Below, piece by piece: positions 1-5,397 of a stretch of DNA of 5,397 nt (the first letter of the stretch is position 1; the number at the start of each line of letters is the position of its first letter). Origin of the DNA: Candidatus Krumholzibacteriota bacterium. GTDB taxonomy: Bacteria > Krumholzibacteriota > Krumholzibacteriia > Krumholzibacteriales > Krumholzibacteriaceae. The stretch is taken from the NCBI GenBank assembly GCA_030672805.1, contig DAOVFR010000185.1, positions 1 through 5,397 of the forward strand, written 5' to 3'. The position numbers and the translations under genes were made by a program. Below the pieces are notes generated by a model. That model was not told the origin of the DNA. It did no database searches and saw only the letters and a list, made by a program, of their open reading frames with translations.

Positions 1-809
1 TCTCCCATCGCGTTCGCGCAATACATGCACCCCGGCAGCGTCCAGAGCCATTTGTCGAAGGCCAGGGCGGCGGCGGCCGAGAAATCGAGCGATCTTCCCG
101 CGGAGGAGATCCTGCCAGGCCAGCCGTCTCCCCTGTAGGAGACCTGCTCCTCCTCTTCCACGCTCATGCGAAGCCTTCTTCTTATGAACCTTGTAAAACC
201 GAGGTGTTTCTGCTGCTTGCAAAGCAGGCCGATCCGGAGAAGCTCGACTCCCCGCTCGCCGTACAGTCTCTCCAGGGCGAGGAGCTGACAGTTTGTCCCC
301 GTGACGGCCAGCGTCCGTCCCCGATCCACGGCCCTGCAGTTCTCGAGAAAGGGCACGGGCCTGTAAGTCGAGTTGGCCAGCACGGCCGGATAGAACCCTC
401 TTTCGAGATGGGCCCCCTCCACCCAGGGCGGCTCGCCGGATGAGACGAGACAGTAAGCCTCGTCGGCCGCGCCCGTCTCGAGGGCCGATTCGACCAGGGA
501 CCTCGCCACACCGCCCGATGACGACGACCTGCGCCGCTCCCCGTCCGCGGCGTATCCAATATAAGCCGCCCTGATCCTGCCGAGTGCCTCCTCGTTGAGA
601 GCCTTTCGGGGAAGCTCAGGGGCGGGACAGACCGATACGCAAAGACCGCATCTCGTGCAGGAACCTTCGTCCCAGACGATCTCGAAACAGCCGTCGCCGG
701 CTTCGCGGCGCTCGAGCGCGCCTGCGTCGCAGGCGGCGAGACATCCGCCGCACTGGCAGCAGCGCTCAGCGTCGAACTGCAGTATCTCCCCTTCATCGAA
801 CCAGATCAT
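1..809 (-). CDS. FrhB/FdhB-like iron-sulfur flavoprotein (coenzyme F420 hydrogenase/dehydrogenase beta-subunit family), C-terminus cut by window edge
   Basis: The frame is open for 269 codons from ATG 809 to the left edge, so the C-terminus is missing; I recall full-length relatives as roughly 350-420 residues. The N-terminus is a two-cluster ferredoxin domain: Cys17, 20, 23, 27 and Cys51, 54, 57, 61, each CxxCxxCxxxC, the second followed by Pro62. The FrhB-type body follows: YIGYAADGE with SSSSGG (83-100), TGTNCQ (170-175), Cys197, YRGDGWPG (225-232) and a CxxC at 261/264. The family moves electrons through Fe-S clusters and flavin in F420-linked enzymes. Copies beside pyruvyl transferase-like genes in polysaccharide loci have no settled substrate, so a redox step in sugar modification is inference. 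The start is supported by GGAG seven bases upstream. It overlaps the preceding gene by 17 nt in another frame. One oddity is Asp28 after the first cluster, where Pro is usual. The cytosolic location is inferred from the absence of a signal peptide. Confidence 0.87.
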   Translation of the reverse strand, partial: MIWFDEGEILQFDAERCCQCGGCLAACDAGALERREAGDGCFEIVWDEGSCTRCGLCVSVCPAPELPRKALNEEALGRIRAAYIGYAADGERRRSSSSGGVARSLVESALETGAADEAYCLVSSGEPPWVEGAHLERGFYPAVLANSTYRPVPFLENCRAVDRGRTLAVTGTNCQLLALERLYGERGVELLRIGLLCKQQKHLGFTRFIRRRLRMSVEEEEQVSYRGDGWPGRISSAGRSLDFSAAAALAFDKWLWTLPGCMYCANAMG

Positions 810-2058
810 CGACCAGCTCCATCGCTCGGCTCAGGTCCTCTTTCCTCTCCTCTATCGCCCTCGTGATCCTGTCCCGCCAGAGCTCCCGCTCTGGCCACAT
901 CCTCTCGAACGCTCCCAGCGCCCATTCGGAGTTGAATTCTTCGATATCGATCGAGAACTCCTCCATACCGAGCGACCGCATGTACTCGCGCACCTTGAAA
1001 AGATAGTTTATCGAGATCGTCGGCGTTCCCGATCCGGTCGAGAATATACATGCATGCATCCTGGTGGTGAAATTCAGCTCGCTGCAGGCGAGCATGCCCT
1101 TCAGCTCCGATGGCGTGGGCAGCTCCTCGAGAACCCTCACCTCTTCGCCGCGGGTCATCCGGTCCCTTATCTCGAGCGACGTGGTGAGATCGTCCTCCCT
1201 GCAGCCGTGCACGGGAAAGTTCGTCGGGTAGAACACTATCTTCACACAGTGCCTCGATACGAGCGAGTCGGCGAGTTTCGCCATCTCCTCCACGTAAGCA
1301 GCATAGTTGCTGAACGGCGTCTCCACCTTGTTCCTGAAATAGCTCCATCTCATCGCGGAGATCCCGACGATAAGATCCCCCTCCTCGGCTTGTATGAGCC
1401 CGAGCGACTCCTCCCTGGGCAGCCATTCCTGGGCGACCGCGATGTCGGCTGTCCTGACGATCGTCCCGGCGGCACCGCCGACCAGCTCCCGCGTTATATT
1501 CTCGGAAAGCTCGTCGCGCGCGTATATCAGGTCTATCTTCCCGAGCACCCTTCCCGCCAGGAACTTCGACCAGCCGAACAGGAAGGGTCCGATCGTCGAG
1601 GGGAAGATCACCAACTTCCTGCCCAGCCTGCCGATAAGGGAATACGTGTAGAGGGAGAATAATATGTTCTTGAAAAACTTGTCGTTTATCCTCTCCGCGC
1701 CGACGCTTACGGCTATATCGGCCCAGAGAAAAGGCTCGAGCTTCCGCTTGAACGGGAAATTTCCCTTCGATAGGCTCTCGGGGGAACGAAGCGAGGCCAT
1801 CGCACCACAGAAGACCATCCATAGAACGGTCTTGAAGAACCAGTGGATCTGGCGGATCCTCGGCTGGAGAAAGGGGTACTCGAATACGTCCCTGACCGCC
1901 TCCACCTGGTAAAGCGCCTCGAACACGTCCGGCCTGTGGGCCATGACCCTGATCCTGGCGCCTGGAAATCTCCCGCGAAGGATCCTGATCGCGTTCTCGA
2001 CGAGTGCGCACGATCCCACATTCCCGTCGGTATATGCCTCTATGATCAAAATGTTCAT
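793..2058 (-). CDS. Polysaccharide pyruvyl transferase family protein
   Basis: This 421-residue protein carries the landmarks of the polysaccharide pyruvyl transferase family (WcaK/CsaB type, GT-B-like fold). It opens with MNILIIEAYTDGNVGS, where GNVGS (12-16) is the N-terminal glycine motif. YARDELS (179-185) and DIAVA (205-209) mark the middle. TRMHACIFS (332-340) with INYLFK (350-355) is the conserved C-terminal Arg-x-His and Tyr..Lys region. Characterised members transfer pyruvate from phosphoenolpyruvate to form ketals on sugars, but many members in polysaccharide loci are untested and may do other chemistry. A hydrophobic patch at 71-90 could help membrane association, although no clean transmembrane helix or signal peptide is evident. 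It starts 24 nt after the glycosyltransferase stop, without an obvious Shine-Dalgarno, and its TGA (795-793) lies inside the next gene. The family assignment is firm; the donor and acceptor are unknown. Confidence 0.93.
   Translation of the reverse strand: MNILIIEAYTDGNVGSCALVENAIRILRGRFPGARIRVMAHRPDVFEALYQVEAVRDVFEYPFLQPRIRQIHWFFKTVLWMVFCGAMASLRSPESLSKGNFPFKRKLEPFLWADIAVSVGAERINDKFFKNILFSLYTYSLIGRLGRKLVIFPSTIGPFLFGWSKFLAGRVLGKIDLIYARDELSENITRELVGGAAGTIVRTADIAVAQEWLPREESLGLIQAEEGDLIVGISAMRWSYFRNKVETPFSNYAAYVEEMAKLADSLVSRHCVKIVFYPTNFPVHGCREDDLTTSLEIRDRMTRGEEVRVLEELPTPSELKGMLACSELNFTTRMHACIFSTGSGTPTISINYLFKVREYMRSLGMEEFSIDIEEFNSEWALGAFERMWPERELWRDRITRAIEERKEDLSRAMELVDDLVR
817..820 (-). promoter_or_regulatory. 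Shine-Dalgarno of the FrhB-like gene, inside the upstream coding sequence
   Basis: GGAG on the minus strand lies seven bases before ATG 809, within the last codons of the pyruvyl transferase-like gene. It decides the start of the FrhB-like gene and fits translational coupling by ribosomes finishing the upstream gene. Confidence 0.6.
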
Positions 2059-2082
2059 CGTATTGCAGCCCGCGCCAGCCGG

Positions 2083-3171
2083 CTAGATCTCCCCCTCGAA
2101 AAGCCTCTCGTACCGCCCGACGATCGTCTCGATACCGTACCGTCCGGCCGTTTCCCCGGCTATCCTCTCCCTGTCAAAATCGCCCCGGGCGACACGGACG
2201 AGCGCCTCGGCCATCGCCTCGACATTCCCGAGAGGGACTACTTCCCCGTTCACGCCACTTTCGATCAACTCGTTGATGCCGCCCGGGCAGTCGAAGGCCA
2301 CCGCGGGACAGCCGAGCGCGAGCGCCTCGACCAGGGCGTTGGGAAACCCCTCGTACCTGGAGCTGAGGACGAACGCGTCCGCGGCCTGCATGAACGGATA
2401 GGGATTGCTCAGGAACCCGTGAAAAGTGACGCTGCCCGTCATGCCGAGCTCCGAGGCCAGGGCACGCAGCTCCCCGGACAGCTTTCCCTCTCCGAGGATA
2501 TGCAGATGGATCCCGCTCCCTTCCGTACGAGCCATCGCCTGAAGGAGCATGTCGAACCCCTTCTGCCTGTGAAGCCTGCCGACGGCGACGACGTTCACCT
2601 TGTTCCCGTCGAAGCAGGCCGGTCTTTCCTCCACGGCCCTGCCGCGGATCCACGCCGTGTCCACCGGGTTACTTATCGTCACCATCCTGTCGAGCGGGAC
2701 GCCGTACACTTCGTGGACATCGGCCAGCATGTCGCCGGACTGGCAGATTATCCGGTCCAGGTATCTGTACGACCACCTGTACAGCCATTTCGCGTTCCAT
2801 GGAGATCGTGCGATGCCCGATCTGATCGACGGGATCCCCGTCTCCCGGCCGAAGAAGAGCGCCTCGCTCCTCCTCGACCTCATCCTCGAGAAGCCCGCGA
2901 CCATGTTCGTATAGCTCAATGTGCTGATAACCACGTCGGGCGACGTCTCGCGTATCACGCGCGGCAACCTCGAGAAAGCACCCTTGAGGTCGGTATTCAT
3001 ATCGTACACGACCACGTCCGAGGCGAGCTCACCAAGAAATATGCCCTTCTTCCGGAAAAGCGCCAGCTCGACGGAGAACCTGTCCCTGTCAAGGTTGTTC
3101 ATCAGGTGAACGAACACCCTTTCGGCTCCTCCGCCCGTCAGATTGGGAATGCAAAAAAGGATCTTCCTCAT
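2083..3171 (-). CDS. Glycosyltransferase family 4 protein
   Basis: From ATG 3171 this is a 362-residue retaining GT-B glycosyltransferase of family GT4. The N-terminal acceptor domain begins MRKILFCIPNLTGGGAERV, with the GGAER loop at about 14-18. The donor domain follows ISNPVD (about 166-171) and contains VGRLHRQKGF (about 197-206). The hallmark E-x7-E motif is EGFPNALVE (274-282), followed by CPGGINELI (about 295-303), which normally contacts the nucleotide-sugar. Members extend polysaccharide or glycan repeat units on lipid carriers at the cytoplasmic face of the membrane. The sugar donor cannot be told from sequence. An in-frame ATG at 3204 would add 11 residues with no family counterpart and no clear ribosome site; 3171 matches the family N-terminus and has GGGA nine bases upstream, so I prefer it, with moderate certainty. 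It is the first gene of the leftward operon. Confidence 0.95.
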   Translation of the reverse strand: MRKILFCIPNLTGGGAERVFVHLMNNLDRDRFSVELALFRKKGIFLGELASDVVVYDMNTDLKGAFSRLPRVIRETSPDVVISTLSYTNMVAGFSRMRSRRSEALFFGRETGIPSIRSGIARSPWNAKWLYRWSYRYLDRIICQSGDMLADVHEVYGVPLDRMVTISNPVDTAWIRGRAVEERPACFDGNKVNVVAVGRLHRQKGFDMLLQAMARTEGSGIHLHILGEGKLSGELRALASELGMTGSVTFHGFLSNPYPFMQAADAFVLSSRYEGFPNALVEALALGCPAVAFDCPGGINELIESGVNGEVVPLGNVEAMAEALVRVARGDFDRERIAGETAGRYGIETIVGRYERLFEGEI

Positions 3172-3210
3172 CCAGGATCGTCCCGCGAGATGGTGCTGAT
3201 TCATAGTAAA

Positions 3211-3224
3211 CTCGAAGCTTCAAG
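3211..3224. repeat. Imperfect 14-bp palindrome near the leftward promoter start site
   Basis: CTCGAAGCTTCAAG reads as an inverted repeat with one mismatched pair, centred on AAGCTT. It overlaps the end of the proposed -10 box and the predicted start of leftward transcription, where a repressor operator could sit. Palindromes this short also arise by chance. Confidence 0.2.
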
Positions 3225-3251
3225 TTAAATCAGCCGGAGTGCTCAAGTCAA
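3224..3251 (-). promoter_or_regulatory. Candidate sigma70-like promoter for the leftward polysaccharide operon
   Basis: On the minus strand, TTGACT (3251-3246, five of six matches to the -35 consensus) is followed after 16 bases by TTTAAC (3229-3224, four of six matches to -10). Transcription would start near 3217, about 45 nt before the preferred glycosyltransferase start at 3171. The position directly upstream of the first operon gene supports it. It was found by eye only. Confidence 0.4.
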
Positions 3252-3267
3252 CGCATGCTTTGCCATA

Positions 3268-3293
3268 CCGGCCGCGTCTCGCAAGACGGCCGG
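3268..3293. other. GC-rich stem-loop in the divergent intergenic region
   Basis: CCGGCC (3268-3273) plus GTCT (3276-3279) can pair with AGAC (3284-3287) plus GGCCGG (3288-3293). This gives ten base pairs with a two-base GC bulge on the left arm and a CGCA loop. Neither strand has a U-run after the stem, so it does not look like an intrinsic terminator. It lies between the two candidate promoters, so it is more likely a DNA-level site, or chance, than an mRNA leader structure of either gene. Confidence 0.35.
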
Positions 3294-3307
3294 AGATCAA
3301 AATCAGG

Positions 3308-3336
3308 TTGGTGGATGCCGGCCCATCGATTAATAT
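3308..3336 (+). promoter_or_regulatory. Candidate sigma70-like promoter for the CapK-like ligase gene
   Basis: TTGGTG (3308-3313) and TAATAT (3331-3336) are separated by 17 bases; each is a partial match to the -35 and -10 consensus (three and four of six). Transcription would start near 3343, upstream of the preferred ligase start at 3389 but downstream of the alternative starts at 3239 and 3335. It is weak and was found by eye. Confidence 0.27.
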
Positions 3337-3388
3337 GAACCGACTGTCGAACCGGGTTATCCTGACGAATGAAAGCCGAGCTATAGAG

Positions 3389-4741
3389 ATGTTGCCTCCT
3401 TTGCCGGCCGCGCTGGTCAGAAGACTGATATACCCCGCTTACAGGGCCATCAAACGGGAAGGCCTCTTGGCCGATCTGGCCGAGCTCGAGAGCATGGAAC
3501 GTCTCCCGCTCGAGCGGCTCGAGGAGATCCAGGCTCTGAGACTGCGCGAGACTCTTGCAGAGGCCTACAGGTACGTCCCCTACTACAGGGACGCGATGGA
3601 CCGCGCCGGGTTGCGGCCGGAGAATGTGCACGGCCCTGAAGATCTCGCCGCGCTTCCCTTTCTCACCAAGGAGATCATCCGCGCTGAATCCGGCCGCCTG
3701 GTCACTACCAACCCCGCGAGGAAAGGGTACAGATCGAGTACCGGAGGCTCGACCGGCGAACCGCTGTATTTCTTCAACGACCACAGCGCCGGACCGGGGC
3801 GCAGGGCTAACACGATCCGCACCTACAGGTGGGCGGGGATCGATATAGGGGACCGTCAGGCGATACTCTGGGGCTTCGCGCTGGGCAGGCCTATGGCAGA
3901 CAGGATCTCGGCCTCTATCAAGAACTACTTCAACAACATCATGCCCCTGTCGACCTTCGATATGTCGGAGGAGGAAATGAGCCGTCAAGCGGCGAGGCTG
4001 CGCCGGTTCAGGCCGGCATACATAGTCAGCTACCCTTCGGCCATCTCGCTTCTCGCCGATTTCTGCGAACGCACCGGTGCTGCCGCCTGTCAACCGAATG
4101 CCGTCGTCACCAGCGGGGAGATGCTCTTCCCCCATCAGCGCGAGATCATCGAGAGGGTCTTCGGCAGCGAGGTGTTCAACCGGTACGGCAGCAGGGAATT
4201 CGCCAATGTTGCCATGGAATGTGGGCGTCACGCCGGCCTGCACCTGTTCATAGACCTCTACTGCGCCGAGATAGTGGGAGAGGACGGAAGACCGTGCGCC
4301 GAAGGGGAAACAGGCGAGCTCGTCATCACCGATTTCTCCAATCTCTTCATGCCTTTTATCCGATACAGGACCGGCGATCTCGCCGTTCGCACCTCCCGGC
4401 GATGCCCTTGTGGACGGGGACACCCCCTGATAGAGAAGATAGAGGGCCGCACGTTCGACGTGATCGTGACCCCTTCGGGGAAAAAGGTCGGCGGCTTCTT
4501 CTGGACATGGTTGTCACGGGCCGTCCCCGGGATCCACAGGTTCCAGATCGTACAGGAATCGCCGGGCGGAATAGTCTTCAGGATCGTCCCGGGAAAGGGC
4601 TGGGAGGATGGGCACAGAAAGACGCTCGCCGCGAAGATCGCGGAGAACTGCGGAGAGGACTTCACCGTCGACTTCGAGATAGTCGAGGACATCCCCCTGA
4701 CCAGGTCAGGCAAATCGAGATTCATACTTTCCAGATTGTGA
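3389..4741 (+). CDS. PaaK/CapK-type AMP-forming acyl-CoA ligase (phenylacetate-CoA ligase family)
   Basis: From ATG 3389 this is a 450-residue ANL-superfamily adenylating enzyme, close to the usual length of about 430-460. The opening helical region leads to RYVPYYRDAM (61-70), typical of CapK-like proteins. The phosphate-binding loop SSTGGSTGEPL is at 116-126, YGSRE at 266-270, and the ATP-ribose motif YRTGD at 326-330. A CPCG pair of cysteines is at 339-342, IEGRTFDVI at 351-359, and the C-terminal SGKSRF (440-445) holds the likely catalytic Lys442. The family activates a carboxylic acid as acyl-AMP and then acyl-CoA. Next to polysaccharide genes, such proteins may supply or attach an acyl group to a sugar, but substrate and role here are inference. 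The frame stays open back to a GTG at 3239, with another ATG at 3335. Those extensions have no family counterpart, are less GC-rich, and contain the stem-loop and promoter candidate, so I place the start at 3389. Its ribosome site is weak (GAG eight bases upstream). Confidence 0.93.
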   Translation: MLPPLPAALVRRLIYPAYRAIKREGLLADLAELESMERLPLERLEEIQALRLRETLAEAYRYVPYYRDAMDRAGLRPENVHGPEDLAALPFLTKEIIRAESGRLVTTNPARKGYRSSTGGSTGEPLYFFNDHSAGPGRRANTIRTYRWAGIDIGDRQAILWGFALGRPMADRISASIKNYFNNIMPLSTFDMSEEEMSRQAARLRRFRPAYIVSYPSAISLLADFCERTGAAACQPNAVVTSGEMLFPHQREIIERVFGSEVFNRYGSREFANVAMECGRHAGLHLFIDLYCAEIVGEDGRPCAEGETGELVITDFSNLFMPFIRYRTGDLAVRTSRRCPCGRGHPLIEKIEGRTFDVIVTPSGKKVGGFFWTWLSRAVPGIHRFQIVQESPGGIVFRIVPGKGWEDGHRKTLAAKIAENCGEDFTVDFEIVEDIPLTRSGKSRFILSRL

Positions 4742-4823
4742 TGAGCACAGCCGCCCCGCCGTACGGTGACGGCCGGTCCGTCCCGGGGTGAGAGTCGAAG
4801 GACAAGGCAAGGCAGCAAGAATC

Positions 4824-5397
4824 ATGAACGAACACGAACCCGTCGAGCTGCCGATAGACGGCACGCTCGACCTGCACGCGTTCCAGCCGTCCGAGGTCAA
4901 GGACCTCGTGCCCCACTACATAGCCGAATGCAGGGAGCGTGGTATCCTGCAGGTGCGCATCATACACGGCAAGGGCACGGGAACAATGCGTGAGATCGTC
5001 CGCTCGATACTTGCGCGGCTGCCCGGGGTTTCCTCGTTCAGGCTGGCGCAGGAGAACGGTGGCGGCTGGGGAGCAACCATCGCCTTTCTCATGCCAAAGG
5101 AAAAAATACGCCAGAGAAATACCAGCGCTCGGGAAACCAATCACGCTCCGGCAACGTACAATAATGAACAACCGTCATCGAAACCGGAACTGAAGGGACA
5201 GAGCCGGGCAGACCGAACCCATGCCGGCGACAGGAAAGGAACTATTATGAAACAGCATGTTACGATATGTGCGGCGCTGCACATCGCGTTCAGCCTCATG
5301 GGCATCATTGCCGGCCTGATCGTCTGGGTCACCATCGCCGGCGGGGGCCTTCTCTCGGGCGAATGGGAGGCCATCGCGATAACGTCGGGCGTCGCCA
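4824..5397 (+). CDS. Smr-domain protein with frame open into a membrane segment; runs off the right edge
   Basis: Starting at ATG 4824, residues 7-90 form a complete small Smr (MutS2 C-terminal-like) domain. It has LDLH at 15-18, a helix with EVKDLVPHYIAECRERG (24-40), the signature IIHGKGTGTMR at 46-56, and GGGWGATIAFL at 79-89. Smr domains bind or cut nucleic acids: LDxH and HGxG are the motifs tied to endonuclease or RNase activity, and stand-alone versions usually end right here. This frame has no stop. Residues 91-141 are a polar, A-rich-coded linker, followed from Met142 by a hydrophobic helix (about 146-176) and an apparent second segment at the edge. It is either a true fusion or two genes merged by a lost stop. 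AAGG 11 bases upstream is a modest ribosome site; an in-frame GTG at 4788 is less likely. The 82-nt gap after the ligase shows no clear terminator, so co-transcription is possible. Confidence 0.88.
   Translation, partial: MNEHEPVELPIDGTLDLHAFQPSEVKDLVPHYIAECRERGILQVRIIHGKGTGTMREIVRSILARLPGVSSFRLAQENGGGWGATIAFLMPKEKIRQRNTSARETNHAPATYNNEQPSSKPELKGQSRADRTHAGDRKGTIMKQHVTICAALHIAFSLMGIIAGLIVWVTIAGGGLLSGEWEAIAITSGVA
5232..5240 (+). promoter_or_regulatory. Strong Shine-Dalgarno inside the Smr reading frame
   Basis: AGGAAAGGA sits six bases before ATG 5247. It is the best ribosome-binding site in the window and argues that translation initiates at 5247, whether or not the Smr frame also reads through. 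Confidence 0.6.
5247..5397 (+). CDS. Putative small membrane protein from an internal start, in frame with the Smr ORF; partial
   Basis: An alternative reading of the end of the Smr frame. From ATG 5247, fifty codons are visible before the window ends. The protein begins MKQHVTICAALHIAFSLMG and continues as a hydrophobic stretch to about residue 35 (a likely transmembrane helix), then a short polar turn (SGEWEA) and the beginning of another apolar segment. This resembles the first two helices of a small uncharacterised inner-membrane protein; I do not recognise a named family with confidence. Support for a separate gene: a strong Shine-Dalgarno six bases upstream, an N-terminus that starts cleanly just before the helix, and a linker upstream that looks non-conserved. 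Against it: no stop codon separates it from the Smr frame. Confidence 0.5.
   Translation, partial: MKQHVTICAALHIAFSLMGIIAGLIVWVTIAGGGLLSGEWEAIAITSGVA

Noticed and set aside
1048..1059. Short alternating repeat of ATGC inside the pyruvyl transferase-like gene
   Set aside because: It encodes the conserved TRMHACI region in frame and is too short to be a repeat element.
595..1662. Long open frame on the plus strand opposite the pyruvyl transferase-like and FrhB-like genes
   Set aside because: It is antisense to two genes with clear family motifs, and its translation is a Pro/Arg/His-rich sequence with no recognisable domain, as expected from GC-rich codon bias.
1843..3228. 461-codon open frame on the plus strand opposite the glycosyltransferase
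   Set aside because: The minus strand holds a textbook GT4 protein; the plus-strand translation is compositionally skewed (Arg, Pro, His, Asp) and without motifs.
3248..4423. 391-codon open frame on the minus strand opposite the CapK-like ligase
   Set aside because: The ligase on the plus strand carries all expected adenylation motifs; the antisense translation has none and would overlap the divergent promoter region.
4741..4791. 16-residue ORF starting in a TGATG overlap with the ligase stop
   Set aside because: It is too short, rich in Pro/Gly with no recognisable features, and lacks supporting evidence beyond the overlap.
4742..4823. Possible terminator in the gap between the ligase and Smr genes
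   Set aside because: The gap is GC-rich with small self-complementary pieces such as CCGTACGG, but there is no stable stem followed by a T-run.
5101..5107. AAAAAAT as a canonical programmed -1 ribosomal frameshift heptamer
   Set aside because: The heptamer is not in the zero frame required for X XXY YYZ slippage (the frame reads GAA AAA ATA), and no clear downstream pseudoknot is seen.

Overview
The window looks like bacterial chromosome: GC-rich and densely packed, with short or overlapping gene junctions. The coding sequences use AGG/AGA for Arg and ATA for Ile unusually often for such GC-rich DNA. That hints at a less-studied or uncultured lineage, but I cannot name a taxon from the sequence. 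No rRNA, tRNA, CRISPR array, transposase or integrase is visible.

Left part (1-3204, minus strand): three genes read leftward as a probable operon of a surface or exopolysaccharide locus. In transcription order they are a GT4-family glycosyltransferase (ending at 2083), a polysaccharide pyruvyl transferase-family protein (2058-793), and an FrhB/FdhB-like iron-sulfur flavoprotein (809 to beyond the left edge). The first two are 24 nt apart. The last two overlap by 17 nt, which suggests translational coupling.

Middle (3172-3388): a divergent intergenic region. It holds candidate sigma70-like promoters facing both ways, a GC-rich stem-loop, and a short imperfect palindrome.

Right part (3389-5397, plus strand): a PaaK/CapK-type AMP-forming acyl-CoA ligase (phenylacetate-CoA ligase family), then an 82-nt gap, then a small Smr-domain protein. 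The Smr frame does not stop after its domain. It runs open through a polar, A-rich linker into a hydrophobic membrane segment and leaves the window. That membrane segment has its own ATG and a strong Shine-Dalgarno, so this is either an Smr-membrane fusion or two genes in one frame with the first stop missing.

Taken together, the GT4, pyruvyl transferase-like, FrhB-like and CapK-like genes form a typical glycan assembly and decoration set: sugar transfer, ketal or related modification, a redox step, and carboxylate activation. The exact chemistry cannot be read from sequence. The Smr gene is probably an unrelated nucleic-acid-processing neighbour.
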